Positions 33,915 through 45,681 of a stretch of 64,000 nt of DNA are shown here, one piece after another. The stretch lies in assembly GCA_028571685.1 (NCBI GenBank), contig CM053141.1, positions 75,811,833 through 75,875,832 on the forward strand, given 5' to 3'. Position numbers and translations under genes: made by a program. The stretch comes from Heterohyrax brucei. Its lineage: Eukaryota > Chordata > Mammalia > Hyracoidea > Procaviidae. Each line of letters opens with the position of its first letter. The stretch's first letter is position 1. The notes beneath the pieces were generated by a model. That model was not told the origin of the DNA. It did not search any database and saw nothing but the letters and a program-made list of their open reading frames with translations.

Positions 33915-35446
33915 AGATGATTGCTGTGTTGTTGTCAGGTGCTGTCAGGTCAGTTCCAACCCTTAGCAACTGTATGTTCAAGAGCAGGAAACACTGCCCA
34001 ATCCTGTGCCATGTCCACAATCTTTATTGCAACTACTGTGTCAATCCATACTATTGAGGATCTCCCTCTATTTTGATGATCCTCTTTTTGACCAAGCATG
34101 ATGTTCTTCTTCAGGGACTGATTCCTCTTGACAAACTTGTCTAAAGTATTTGAGATGTAGTCTCACAATCCTTGCTTCTGTGGAGCATTCTGGCTGTACT
34201 TCTTCCAAGACAGATCTGTTTGTTCTTTTGGCAGCCCATGATATGATCAATATTCTTCTCCAACATTGCAATTTGAAGGCATCTGTTCTTTTCTCTTCCT
34301 TATTTGTTGCCCAGCTTTCACATGCATATGAAGTGATTGAAAGCACCACGGCTTTGGGCAGGGGCATCTTAGTCTTTAAGGTGACATCTTTGCTTTCCAG
34401 CAATTAAAAGAGGTCTTTTGCAGCAGATTTTTCTAATGCAGTACACCTTTTGATTTCTTGACTGCTGCTTCCATGGGTGTTGATTGTGGATCCAACTAAA
34501 ATGAAGTCCTTGACAATCTCAATACTTCCTCCATTTATCATGATGTTACTTACTAGTCTACCTGGGAGGATTTTTTTTTTTTTTTTTTTTTTTTTGATGT
34601 TGAGGTATAACCCATAGTGAAGGCTGTGGTCTTTGATCTTCATCAGTAAGTGTTTCAAATTCTCTTCACTTTCAGCAAGCAAGGTTGTGTCATCTGCATA
34701 ATGCAGGTTGTTGATGAGTTTTCTGCAGTCCTAATGCCATGTTCTTCTTCATATAGTCCAAATTCTCAGGTTATTTGTTTGACATACAGACTGAATAGAT
34801 ACGGTAATAGATACATCCCTGATGCACGCTTTTCCTAACTTTAAACCATGCAGTGTCCCCTTTTTCTGTTTGAATGACTGCCTCTTGAATCTGTGAAGAG
34901 ATGTCTCATGAGTATAATTAACAGTTCTGGAATTCCCATTCTCCACAGTGTTATCCACAATTTGTTATGATCTATACAGTTGAATGCCGTGGCATAGTCA
35001 ATAAAATACCAGTAAACATCTTTCTGGTATTCTGTTTTTAGCCAAGATCCACCCGACATCAGCAATGATGTACTTGTTTCCACATCCCCTTCTCAACCTG
35101 ACCTGACTTTCTGGTAGTTCCTTGTCAGTGTACTGCTGCAGCCAGGAAGGACTTTAGCAAAATTTTACTTGTGTGTGATATTAACAATATTGTTTGATAA
35201 TTTCCACATTCACTTGGATTACCTTTCTTAGGAGTAGACATAAAAATGGATCTTTTTCAGTCAGTTGGCCAGGTAGCTGTCTTCCAAATTTCTTGGCCTA
35301 GACCAGTAAGCACGTTCAGTGCTGCATCCATTTGTGGAAGCATGTCAGTTGGTATTCCGTCAATTCCTGCAGCCTTATTTTTTGCCAGTGCCTTCAGTGC
35401 GGCTTCTACTTCTTCCTTCAGTATTACGGGTGCTTCATCATTGGTG
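33915..35446 (-). mobile_element. RTE-clade LINE, 5' truncated (-)
   Basis: 3' end at left (gttgttgtcaggtgctgtc). The frame at 34068-34403 encodes ESWATNKEEKRTDAFKLQCWRRIL and VLEEVQPECS, the conserved C-terminal part of RTE polyproteins. 34841-35083 encodes a YATAFNCIDHNKLW segment from reverse transcriptase. A run of 25 T at 34571-34595 lies inside. Stops and frameshifts inactivate it. The LTR at 35447 abuts the truncated end. Confidence 0.8.
34571..34595 (+). repeat. Poly(T) run, 25 bp
   Basis: Homopolymer expansion inside RTE coding sequence. On the element's own strand it is poly(A) and encodes the lysine run seen in that frame. Confidence 0.9.
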
Positions 35447-35640
35447 TCTTAGTCATCTAGTGCTGCTACAACAGAAATATCCCTGGTGGACAGCTTTTAA
35501 AAGAGAAATTTTACTGGGTCATAGTCTGGTAGACTAAGAGTCCAAATTCAGGATATCAGGGGCTTCTGAGGCACAGGGACCCCTGTCCTTTCCAAAAGAC
35601 ACTCTCTGTTCTGCTCTTGTAAAGCTGTGACTGCAAGATC
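35447..35640 (-). mobile_element. LTR fragment, type A (-)
   Basis: Starts TGTCTTAGTCATCTAGTGC and matches the first 190 bp of the minus-strand type A LTRs, then breaks off at a junction with L1 3' UTR sequence. Confidence 0.7.
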
Positions 35641-35787
35641 CCTGTCCCTGCTATTCTGTCCTTCAAAATGTTGGGTTGTATTTGGAAACCTTTTAGCTTT
35701 TGGTGTAGTCCAATTGTGCTGACCTCCACTCTACTGCATGCTGTCACACCCTTCACCTAACTCAATTCCTATCTACCATCTGATCTA

Positions 35788-36470
35788 TGGGAAACCTCAG
35801 TGGCATAGTAGGTGTTTTCATCAGTTAGTGCTACCCTAACAGAAATGCCACAGAGTGGATGGCTTTAACAAAGGAAACTTTATTCTTACAGAGTCCTGTA
35901 GGCTACAAGTCCAAATTCAGGATGTCTGCTCCAGAGGAAGGCGTTCACCTGTGTTGGCTCTGGAGGAAAGTCCAGTATTGTATCATTTGTCCAGGGAGCA
36001 TCTTTGGTGCAGGAACCTCAGGTTTGAAGGATGCGTTCTTCTCCTCGTGTTGCTTTCTTGATGGAGTGAGATTCCCCACTCTCTGCTTGTTTCTCTTTCC
36101 TTTTATCTCTTGTAGGATGAAAGGATTAAGGGTGGGGCAAATCATACTCCAGGGAATCTCCCTTTACAGTGGAACAGGGAGCTGATCCTATAAAAGGATT
36201 TACAGTCCCACCCTAATTCTTCAACATACAGCACAGGAATATCACAAAATGGAGGACAGTCACAAAATATTGGGAGTCATGGTCCAGCCACATGGATACA
36301 CATATTTTTGGGGTGACACAATTCAATCCATGACAGTAGGTAAGTGCTTCATATGCTAACCAAAAGGTTGGCAGTTCAAATCTGCATGGTGCTCCTTGGA
36401 AACTTTATAGAGCAGTTCTACTCTGGCCTATAGAGTCACTATGAGTTGGAAATTACTCAGTGGTAGTGGC
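35788..36470 (+). repeat. AfroSINE (+), split by a type A LTR
   Basis: The head (gggaaacctcagtggcatagtagg) ends at 35812. The rest (taagtgcttcatatgctaacc to the tail) resumes at 36341. The LTR at 35813-36335 lies between, so the SINE is older. Confidence 0.85.
35813..36335 (-). mobile_element. Solo LTR, type A (-), with target-site duplication
   Basis: 523-bp LTR whose plus-strand ends are TGTTTTCATCAG and CAATCCATGACA. The 5-bp direct repeat GTAGG flanks it at 35808-35812 and 36336-36340. It is inserted 24 bp into the AfroSINE. Confidence 0.92.
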
Positions 36471-36599
36471 TATCTAATCTCTTAATACCCTTCTCCCTCG
36501 CTACCCTTGTAACTATCAAAATTAATTTTCTTCTGTGCTTAAACCTTAAATCCTTGTAGTAACGGTCTCATACAATGTTTGTCCTTTTGCATCTGACTG

Positions 36600-36732
36600 C
36601 TAACGATATGGTTGACAGTTCAAATCTGCCAGGCACTCCTGTCCCACACTATGGGACAGTTCTACTCTGACCTCTAGGGTTGCCATGAGTCAGACCTGAC
36701 TCAAGTGCAGTGGGTTTGTTTTGCTTTTTTCA
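36600..36732 (+). repeat. AfroSINE, 5' truncated
   Basis: Starts at tgctaacgatatggttgac and runs to cagtgggtttgttttgc with a T-rich end. It interrupts L1 text. Confidence 0.85.
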
Positions 36733-36819
36733 ATTTCACTCAGCATAATGTCTTCCTGATGATTCCTGTTATGAGATACATCCTAAGACCATTGTTGTTC
36801 TTTATCTTTGCATAGTATT

Positions 36820-37363
36820 TGTCACAGATTGAATTGTTTCCCCCCAAAACTGTGCATAACAATTTGTCTAGGCCATCGTTCCCAGTATTGTGTGATCACC
36901 CTCCATTTTGTGATATTGCTGTTCTGTAAACCCTAATTCTGCCTGTGGTTAATAGATGAGATTATGTTAAAATAAGATTAGAGTGGGGCCGGGATGCCCT
37001 TACTAAAGGAGTTTCCCTGGAGTGTGGCTTTCACCTCCTTTTGTCCTTTTATCCTGCAAGAGATAAAAGGAAAGGGAAGTTAGCAGAATTAGGAACTTCA
37101 TACGTCAAGAAAGCAGCACCAGGAGTAGAGTGTGTCCTCCAGACCTGAGATTCCTGCACCAGGATGTTCTCTGACTAAAGACTGAGGCAACACAAGGACC
37201 TTCCTTCAGAGTCAACAAGGAGAAGGACAGCCTTCCCTTGCCCTGAAGCAAACATCTTGAATTTGGATTTGTAGAATACTAGACTGTGTAAGAATAAACT
37301 TTTCTTTGTTAAAGGCATCCATTTGTGGTATTTCTGTTAGAGCAGAACTAGCTGACTAAAATA
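36820..37363 (+). mobile_element. Solo LTR, type A (+), with target-site duplication
   Basis: 544-bp LTR from TGTCACAGATTGAATTG to a mutated end (GACTAAAATA). GTATT flanks it at 36815-36819 and 37364-37368. The host L1 reads across the gap (tttgcatagtatt / ccattgtgtgaatatacc). A polyadenylation-like aataaactt lies near the 3' end. Confidence 0.92.
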
Positions 37364-38391
37364 GTATTCCATTGTGTGAATATACCACAGTTTGTTTATC
37401 TATTCATCTGTTGATGGGGACCTAGGATGATTCCATCTTTTTGTTACTGTGGACAGTGCTGCAATAAATATTGCTGCGCATGTATCTGTTCATGCGACAG
37501 TCCTTATATTCTCTAGGATATATGCCAAGAAGCGGGATTGCTGGATCATATGATATTATTACTTAGCTTTTCTAGAAACTACCAAATCGATTTTCAAAAT
37601 GGTTGTACCATTTTACATTCCCACCAGCACTGTAGAAGAGTTCCAACCTCTCCACAAGCTGTCCAGCAGTTATTATTTTGTGTTTTGGGGATTAATGTCT
37701 GCCTTGTTGGGGTGAGATAGTAACTCATTGTAGTTCTGATTTGGATTTTTCTAATGGCTAATGGTTGTGAGCATTTCCTCGTGTATGTGTTAGCATCCTG
37801 GATCTCTTTTTTAATGAAGTGCCTGTTATAATGTTTGACTTTGTTTTAATTAGGTTATTCATCTTTTTCTTGCTGAGGTTTTGCAGTACATTATACATTA
37901 GGCAGATTAGATGCTGATCAGATTCGTGGTAGCCAAAAATCTTTCCCAGTCTGTAGACAGTCTTTTTACTCTTTTGGTGAAGTCTTTGGATGAGCCTAAG
38001 TGTTTGATTTTTCAGAGTTCCCATTTATCTATTTTCTCTTCTGGTGTTTGTACATTGTTAGCAATTTTTTGTAGTCTATTTAAGCCATGTATTAGTACTT
38101 CTAGTGACATCTCTATTTTTTCTTTCATGAACTTTGTTGTTTTAGATTTTATATTTAGGTCTTTGACCCATTTTGAGTTAGCTTTGGTGCACAGTGTGAA
38201 ATATATGCCTTGGTTTGTATTTTTTGTAGATGGATATCCAGTTATGCCAACACTATTTGTTAAGGAGACCTTCCCTTCTTTTTCTGTTATGTGCCTCTGT
38301 TGCTAAAAGTTGACCTCAGAATACTGACTTCCCTGTGTCTCTGAGATTTTGATATGTATTTTCGTTGTCATTTGGTTCCAGAGGTTTTCTT

Positions 38392-39410
38392 ACAGCAGAG
38401 TTGCCCAATGCAATATGTCATTTGATTTACTGACTAGTGCTTACAAGGACATTGGTTGTGAACCCAAGTAAAATTAAATCTTTGACAATGTTAAGTCTTT
38501 TCTCCATTTACCATGATGTTGCTTACTGGGCTAGACGTAAGGATTTTTGTTTTAATTATGTTGAACTGAAATTCATACTGAAGGCTGTGATATTGGTTCT
38601 TTATCAGTGTTTCAAGTCCTCTTCACTTTCAGCAAGGAAGTTTGTATCATCTACTTGTTAATGAGTCTTCCTCCAATCTTGATGCTGCATTCTTCTTCAT
38701 ATAGTCCAGCTCCTCAGATTATTTGCTCCACATGCAGATTGAATAAATAAGGTGAAAGAATACAACCCTGACACACATCTTTCCTGGTTTTAAAACATGA
38801 GTTGTCCCCCGGTTCTGTTTGAATGACTGCCTCTTGACGTATGTACAGATTACACATGAACAATTAATGTTCCGGAATTCCCATTTTTCTCAATATTATC
38901 CCTAACTTGTTATGATCCACACAGTTGAATGCCTTTTGATAGTCAACGTAACACAGGTAAACATCTTTCCGACATTCTCTGCTTTCAGCCATGATCTATC
39001 TTACATCAGCAATGATATCCCTTGTTCCACATTCTCTTCTGAATCCATCTTGAATTTCTAGCAGTTTCCTGCCGTTTATTGCTACCACTGTTTTTTTAAC
39101 TATCTTCAGCAAAATTTCACTTGATGATATTAATGGTATTGTTTGATAATTCGTACATTCTGTTGGATCACCCTTCTTTGAAACAGGTATAAATATGGAT
39201 CTCTTTCATCAGTTGACCGGGTAGCTGTCTTTCAAATTTCTGGGCATAGCTGAGTGAGTACTTCCAGTTTTGCCTCCATCTGGTGAACACTTCAGTTGGT
39301 ATCCCATCAATCCCTGGAGCCTTGTTTTTTGCCAGTGCTTTCAGTGCATCTCAGATATCTTCCTTCAATAATATCAGTTTCTTGATCAGAAGATGCCTCC
39401 TGAAATGATT
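38392..39410 (-). mobile_element. RTE-clade LINE fragment (-)
   Basis: Matches the reverse-transcriptase part of the RTE at 33915-35446, for example 'caatcttgatgctgcattcttcttcatatag' and 'catcaatccctggagcc'. No frame is intact. Confidence 0.75.
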
Positions 39411-39539
39411 GCTATAAATACTGTGAAGACAGGCTGTACTTGTTTTCTTCATTAGTGTACATTACACTTCTAACACAGTGCTAACATACAGTTATTGCTT
39501 TAAAAACGTTTCTTGAATCATTAAATTGGTATGTATACC

Positions 39540-40305
39540 TATAGAACTGTATACACATAGTTCCCAACTTAAAACAAGGTTCAGTTTTACTACCATGGCT
39601 GTATAGTAGGTTCTGAGATCAGGTAGTGTGAGGCCTCCTACTTCATTCTTCTTTAGTAATGCTTTACATATCTGAGGTCTCTTTCTTTTCCGTATAGAAT
39701 TGGTGATTAGTTTTTTCCATATCATTAAAGAGTGTTATTGGAGTGTGGACTGGGAAAACATTGTACCTACAGATCACCTTGGTTAGTGTTGATATCATCC
39801 CAATGTTAAGTCTTTCTATCCATGAGCATGGTATGTTTTCCATTTATGTAGATCTTGTTTGGTTTCTTGAAGTGGCACTTTGCAGTTTCACTAGCTTAAG
39901 TCTTTTGCATCTTGGTTAGATTTACTGCCAAGTGTTTAATCTTCTGGGGGACTACTGTAAATGGAATTGTTTTCCTGATTGCCTTTCCAAACTTCTTTGT
40001 GTTTATGTATATAAATCCAACAGATTTTTGTATGTTGATGTTGTATTCTGCTACTTTGTTGGTCTGTAGTTTTCCTTTTTTGTGATGTCTTTGCCTGGCT
40101 TTGGTATCAAGATTATGCTGGCTTCATAGAATAAACTCAGGAATGTTTCTTTTCTATACTCTTGAAATAGTTTGAGTTGTATTTATGTAAGCTCTTCTTT
40201 GAGTGGTAGAATTCTCCAGTGAAGTGGTCTGGGCAGATTTTTTTTTTTTTTAATCCTCTTCAATCTCTTCTTTTGTTATGATTCTGTTCCATTTTTCTAT
40301 CTCAG
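39540..40305 (-). mobile_element. L1 ORF2 fragment (-) with internal deletion
   Basis: The order follows the L1 at 44000-45000: 'gaggcctcctacttcattc', 'taatcttctgggggactac', then a jump to 'ggtctgtagttttcc'. About 600 bp that would include the FADD active-site box of reverse transcriptase is missing. Confidence 0.7.
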
Positions 40306-40398
40306 TGTCTTAGGCTGGGAAGAAAAACCAGTAAAGCAAATAAATACATGTAGAAAGAGATATTTATATCAAGGAAAGAAAGAAAAAAACAAGAAAAC
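40306..40398 (-). mobile_element. LTR fragment, type B (-)
   Basis: Begins TGTCTTAGGCTGGGAAG and continues 'aaaaccagtaaagcaaataaatac', the end of a type B LTR on the minus strand. Truncated after about 90 bp. Confidence 0.6.
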
Positions 40399-40650
40399 AA
40401 AATGGATGTCAGAAGAGACTCTAAAACTTGTTCTGAATGTTCACTAGCTAAAGTAAAATGAAATGATGAAGTCAAAGCACTGAACGGAGAAATTCAAAGG
40501 ATGGCTTGTAAAGACAAAGTAAAGTATTATAATGATACCTGCAAAGATCTGGAGTTAGAAAAAAACAAGAACATGCTCAGTGCTTTGCAATATGAAAGAA
40601 ATGAAAATATTCAAATGTTGAATTCAATGGTGAAGGATTCTATAGGGAAA

Positions 40651-41369
40651 AAAATAGTATTTTATTGTAGTTTAAGTGAAAGTTTACCATCCAAATCAGT
40701 TTGCCTTATAACCTCCCCTCACATACTGCTATGCAACACGTGACAACACACTCCGTTCTATACTCTAATTTTGGTATTCATTCAGCCAGCCCCTGTCCCT
40801 TCTTCTCCACCCTCCTTTGACAGCCTCATGTGTATATTTAAGACAAGAAGCATCCACTTCACTAGCATCACTCTATGTCTTATAGTCCAGCTCAATTTTT
40901 GTCTGTAGAATTGGATTCAGTACTGATTTCAGCTCTGGGCTAGCAGTGAGCCCAGGATACCTGTTCTTAGAGGATACACTACTATGTTGGACCATCAAGT
41001 CTGGTCTTTCAATAGAATTCTAGATCTGCACCCCCAATTTTATCCTGCTATGTCAGGGACTTTGTATTGTGTTCCCTGTCAGGGCCATCATTGCTGGTGG
41101 CTGGGCATCATCTAGTTCTTCTGGTCTCATGCTGATGTAGTCTTCTGATCATCTGGCCACTTCTGTCTGCTGGGCTTATATTTTTCTCATGTCTTTGATG
41201 TCTTCAGTCTCCTCTGCTTCAGGTAGATGGGGACAAATTGATGCTCCCTAGATGGCAGCTTGATAGCGTATAAAACTCTAGACACCACTCAACAAAATGG
41301 TATGCAGTACATTTTCTTAAAAAGAAAAACAGAAAAACTTAGCTATGTGAATTGTCCTGGATGTCTTAC
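40651..41369 (-). mobile_element. L1 3'-UTR insertion (-) in RTE
   Basis: Homologous to the L1 3' UTRs at 12600-13330 and 52810-53520 (ctatgtcttatagtccagctc, gatttcagctctgggctag). AGGGAAA flanks it at 40644-40650 and 41370-41376. 5'-truncated retroposition is the likely origin. Confidence 0.75.
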
Positions 41370-42008
41370 AGGGAAAATATTAAATGATACAGGAAGTATC
41401 AAAAGAGGGCTGAAAGAATACACAGAGTTACCATAACAAAAAGAATTGGTTGGTGTTCAGCCATTTCAGGATTAAGTGGATGATCAGGAATTCATGACAC
41501 TGAAGGCAAGAATCCAAGCTATACAGAAGGCATTGGAAAAAACAAGGCTCTAGGAATTGACAGAACACTAACTGAGGTTTTTCTACAAATAGATGCAATG
41601 TTGGAGTTGCACACTCATTTACAGCAAGAAATTTGAAAGGCAGCTACCTGGCCAACCGACTGAAGAGATCTGCACTTATGCCTATGCCCAAGAAAGGCAT
41701 CTTAGCCATCTAGGGCTGCTGTAACAGAAGTACCACAAGTGGAAGATGACTTTAACAAAGAGAAATTTATTTTGTCCTAGTAAAGTAGTCTAAAAGTCCA
41801 AATTAAAGGTGTTGCTCCAGGAGAAGCCTGTCTCTGTTGGTCTTGTCAATCTTATCCCTAGACTAGGAGATTCTCCACACAGGGCTTTGGGTCCAAAGAA
41901 TGCATTCTGCTCCCCATACTGGTTTCTTGGTGGTGTCAGGCACCCCTACCTGTCTGCTGACTTCTTTCTTTTATATCCTAAAAAATTGCCTGATGATATA
42001 ATACCATC

Positions 42009-42515
42009 TGTCTTAGGCTGGATTTTCTGGGAAAGCAAATCCAGTAACACATATATGGACAAGGAAAGATTTATATACATGGAAACAGCTCATGCAATTG
42101 CAGAAGCTGAACATCCTAGGTCCTGGCACAAGCCTCATGTGCCCAAGGGAGCTGGTGAATGCAGGGTCAGCAGGTCAGAGACCAGAGTTCTAGATCACCA
42201 GTTGTGTAAGTTGGCAGATCCCAAGCTGGTGGTGAGATGGAGCTGCAGAGGCTGGTAAAACCAGGATCGGCAGGTAAGGGAACAGGACTCTCAAGCATGG
42301 GCTGTAAGGGTGGATGAATCCAACAGCTGCACATTCAAGTCCAGGAACCAGATGCCAGAAGAGAGCAGGAGCTGCTGGCTATGTGAGCAGACTGGCAGTA
42401 GGTGGTAGATAATGGAGAGATGAGACCTGAGAGGTGGGAAGCCACCACAGGCCCTGACACTTGATACAGCAGCCAAACAAGGAGTAGCCAGGTTAGCATA
42501 ATCCTGACCACTACA
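42009..42515 (-). mobile_element. Solo LTR, type B (-), inside LTR type A
   Basis: Plus-strand ends TGTCTTAGGCTGG and CTGACCACTACA. CCATC at 42004-42008 and CAATC at 42516-42520 fit a duplication with one substitution. Confidence 0.8.
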
Positions 42516-42520
42516 CAATC

Positions 42521-45500
42521 TTTTTTTTTATTAAATAAAAAATGAAAGTGTACATACTCTGTGCTTAGCACTATTGGGTTAAAATAGGAGGAGTACACAA
42601 GTTGTGTCGAAGTCCCATTAATAATGATCTTCTCAATTACCCAGCCAAATTTCTAACAACTATCTAATCTGAACCTTCGCCCCTTGCCCTCTCATCTTCC
42701 CACCCTTCCCACCCTTGCAGTCATCAAAGAGTCTTTTCTGTTACATATGAGTATGCTTTTAAGTTTTTATCGTAGGGGTCTCATATAATAGCTGTCCTTC
42801 TGTCGCTAAATAGATTCACTCAACATAATGTTTTCCAGTTGAGACCAAATTGAGAGATGTTTCCTGCTATCATCGTTGTTCTTTATCAATGTATAATACT
42901 CCATTGAGTAGATATGCCAAAGTTTACCCATCCATTCTTCTGTTGTTGGACATCTGGGTTGATTCCAACTTTTTGCTATTGTGGACTGTGCTGAAATGAA
43001 CATTTGTGTGCATGTATCCGTTGGTGTGAATGGCCTGGATTTTGTAGGATATATTCCAAGCAGTGGAATTACTGGATCAAATGGTATATCTATATCCATT
43101 ATTTTAAGGTAACACCAAATCGCTTTCCAAAGAGGTTGCACCATTGTGCAATCCCCACCAACAGTGTAGGAGAGTTCCAACCTCTTCACAGCCTCTCCAA
43201 CATTTAGTGTTTTGTGCTTTTTGGATCATGGTCAATCTTGTTGGGGTGAGATGGTATCTCATTGTCGTTTTGATTTGAATTTCTTTAATAATTAATGATC
43301 GTGAGTATGTCCACATGTGGTTTTTGGCTGCGTGGATATCCTCTTTAGAGAAGTGTCTGTTCATCTCCTTTGCCCATCGCTTAATAGGATGATTTGTCTT
43401 TTTCTTATTGATATTTTGTAGAACATTATAGATTACGGAGATCAGACGTTGGTCTGACATAGAGTTGCCAGATATTTTTTCCCATTCTGTAGGTGGTCTT
43501 TTAATTCTTTTGATGAAGTCTTTGAATGAGCAGAAGTGTTTGATTCTTATTAATTCCCATTTACCTATTTTCTGATGAATGTGTTTTGTTTGTCAGATTT
43601 TGAAGTCTGTCTATATTGCGTATTAAAATGTCTATTGTTGACTCTATTTTATCTTGGATGAGCTTTATCGTTTTAGCTTTTATATTTAGGTCTTTTATCC
43701 AATTTGAGTTGATTTTTGTATAAGGTGTGAGACATGGGTCTTGTTTCAATTTTTTGCAGGTGGATATCCAATTATGCCAGCACTATTTGTTGAAGAGAGT
43801 GTTCTTACCCCAGTTCAAAATCTTAGAACCTTTGTGGAATATCAGCTGTTCACAGGAGGATGGTGGCATCTCTGGGGTCTCTACCTTGTTCTGTTGGTCT
43901 ATATGTCTCTTTTTGTACCAGTACCAGGCCGCTTTGACTACTGTGGTAGTGTAATAGGTTTTAAGGTCAGGTAGTGAGAGGCCTCCCCGTAAGTTCTTCT
44001 TTTTCAGTAGTGCTTTACTTATTCGGGGCTTCTTCCCTTTCCAAATAAAGCTGATAATTTTTTTCCCCACCTCATTAAAAAATGTCGCTGGGATTTGTAT
44101 TGGGATTGTATTATGTAAGTAGATTACTTTGGGCAAAATAGACATTTTCACAATATTGAGTCTTCCTATCCATGAGCAGGGCAGATTACTTCACTTACGT
44201 AAGTCTCTCCTAGTTTCTTGTAGTAAGTTTTTGTAGTTTTCTCTGTAAAGATCTCTTATTTCTCTAGTTAGATTTATTCCTAGGTATTTTATCTTCTTGG
44301 GGGCTATAGTAAATGGAATTGATTTGGTGATTTCTTCTTTAATAATTTCACTGTTGGTATAAAGGAATCCTACTGATTTAGTTATGTTTATCTTGTATCC
44401 TGATACTGTACTGAATTCTTCTATTAGATCTAATAGTTTACTTATGGATTTCTTTGGATTCTTTGTATAAACAATCATATCATCTGCAAAGAGGGAAATC
44501 TTTTCTTCTTCATTGCCAATACAGATGCCTTTTATTTCTTTGAGTTGTCTAATTACTCCGGCTAGAACTTCTAGCACAATGTTGAATAGAAGTGGTGAGA
44601 GCGGGCATCCTTGTCTAGTTCCCATTCTCAAAGGGAATTCTTTCAGTCTTTCACCATTCAGGATGATGAAAGCAGTTGACTTTGCATAGATGCTACCGAT
44701 TATATTGAGGAATTTCCCCTTTATTCCTATTTTTCTGAGAGTTTTAAGCATGAATGAATGTTGAACTTTGTCAAATGCCTTTTCTGCATCAACTGACAAA
44801 ATCAGGTGATTTTTATCTTTTGTGTTATTAATATGGTTGATTACATTAATTGCTTTTCTGATGTTGAACCAGCCTTGCATCTCTGGAATGAAACCAACTT
44901 GATCATGATGAATTATTTAATATGCTGTTGAATTCTATTGGCTAGAATTTTGTTGAAGATTTTTGCATCTAGATTCATGAGTGATATTGGTCTGTGTGGT
45001 GGTCAGGATTATGTCAACTTGGCTACACCATATTTGGCTGCTGTATTAAGTGGCAGGGTGGGGTTTGTGGTGGCTCCCCGCCCCTCGGCTCTCATCTCGC
45101 GACCTTCCACTACTACTGTTGGTCTGCTCACGTAGCTAGGAGCTCCTGCTCTCTCTTCTTCCAACATCTGGTTCCGGGACTTGAACTAGCAGCTGTTGGA
45201 CTCATCAGTCCTTACAGTCGGCGCTTGAGAGTCCTGCTCCCTGACCTGCCAATCCTGGGTTTGCCAGCCTCTGCCGCTCCTGCTCCCTGACCTGCTGATC
45301 TTGGGTTCGCCAGCCTCTGTGGCTTCGTCTCGCCACCAGCTTGGGATCCACTGACCTACACAGCTGGTGATCTAGAACTCTGGTCTCCGACCTGCTGACT
45401 TTGGGTTCCTCAGTTTCCGTGGCCACGTGAGCCTTGTGCCAGGACTTGGGACCTTCAGCTTCTGTGATTATGTGAGCTGTATCCTGTATCTGTATCTATC

Positions 45501-45681
45501 TATCTACCTATCTATATATATTATAAATCTTTCCTTGTACCAACATGTGTTACTGGTTTTGTGCTTCCCTAGAAAACCCAGCCTAAGACAGTCTGTAATT
45601 TTCTTTTTTTTGTGGGATCTTTCCCTGGTTTTGGTATCAGGGTTATGCTGGCTTCATAGAATGAATTTGGAAGTGTTTTAT
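42521..45681 (-). mobile_element. L1 (-), 5' truncated, with readable reverse transcriptase
   Basis: Starts at a T run (its poly(A) side) and covers the 3' UTR and most of ORF2. The frame at 44191-44880 (229 residues) encodes the core reverse transcriptase: [11 protein letters not shown] (first catalytic motif), [14 protein letters not shown], and FADDMIVYT (active-site aspartates). Downstream frames at 43783-44151, 43561-43749, 43104-43460 and 42806-43189 continue ORF2 but are offset by frameshifts. CAATC flanks it at 42516-42520 and 45682-45686. Endonuclease, ORF1 and 5' UTR are absent, so it cannot move. Confidence 0.88.
44995..45590 (+). mobile_element. Solo LTR, type B (+), inside the L1
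   Basis: 596-bp LTR from TGTGGTGGTCAGG to GCCTAAGACA with a 'ctatctatctacc' repeat near the end. GTCTG flanks it at 44990-44994 and 45591-45595; L1 text continues on both sides (tgatattggtctg / taattttc). It is the innermost and youngest layer of the nest. Confidence 0.92.

Larger units (their letters stand above)
35640..38300 (-). mobile_element. L1 3' portion (-), interrupted by AfroSINEs and two LTRs
   Basis: L1 text: 'ctgtccttcaaaatgttggg', 'ctcactcagcataatg'-like, 'gggattgctggatcatatga', 'agtctttttactcttttggtg'. It covers the 3' UTR and the C-terminal third of ORF2, parallel to 13370-14600. Insertions at 35788-36470, 36600-36732 and 36820-37363 account for its length. Not coding. Confidence 0.75.

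Noticed and set aside
41809..42258. 149-codon frame (+)
   Set aside because: It crosses the boundary between two LTRs (42009), so it cannot be a gene that existed before the insertion.
45500..45530. TATC microsatellite as an independent feature
   Set aside because: It is part of the type B LTR and also appears, diverged, in sister copies.
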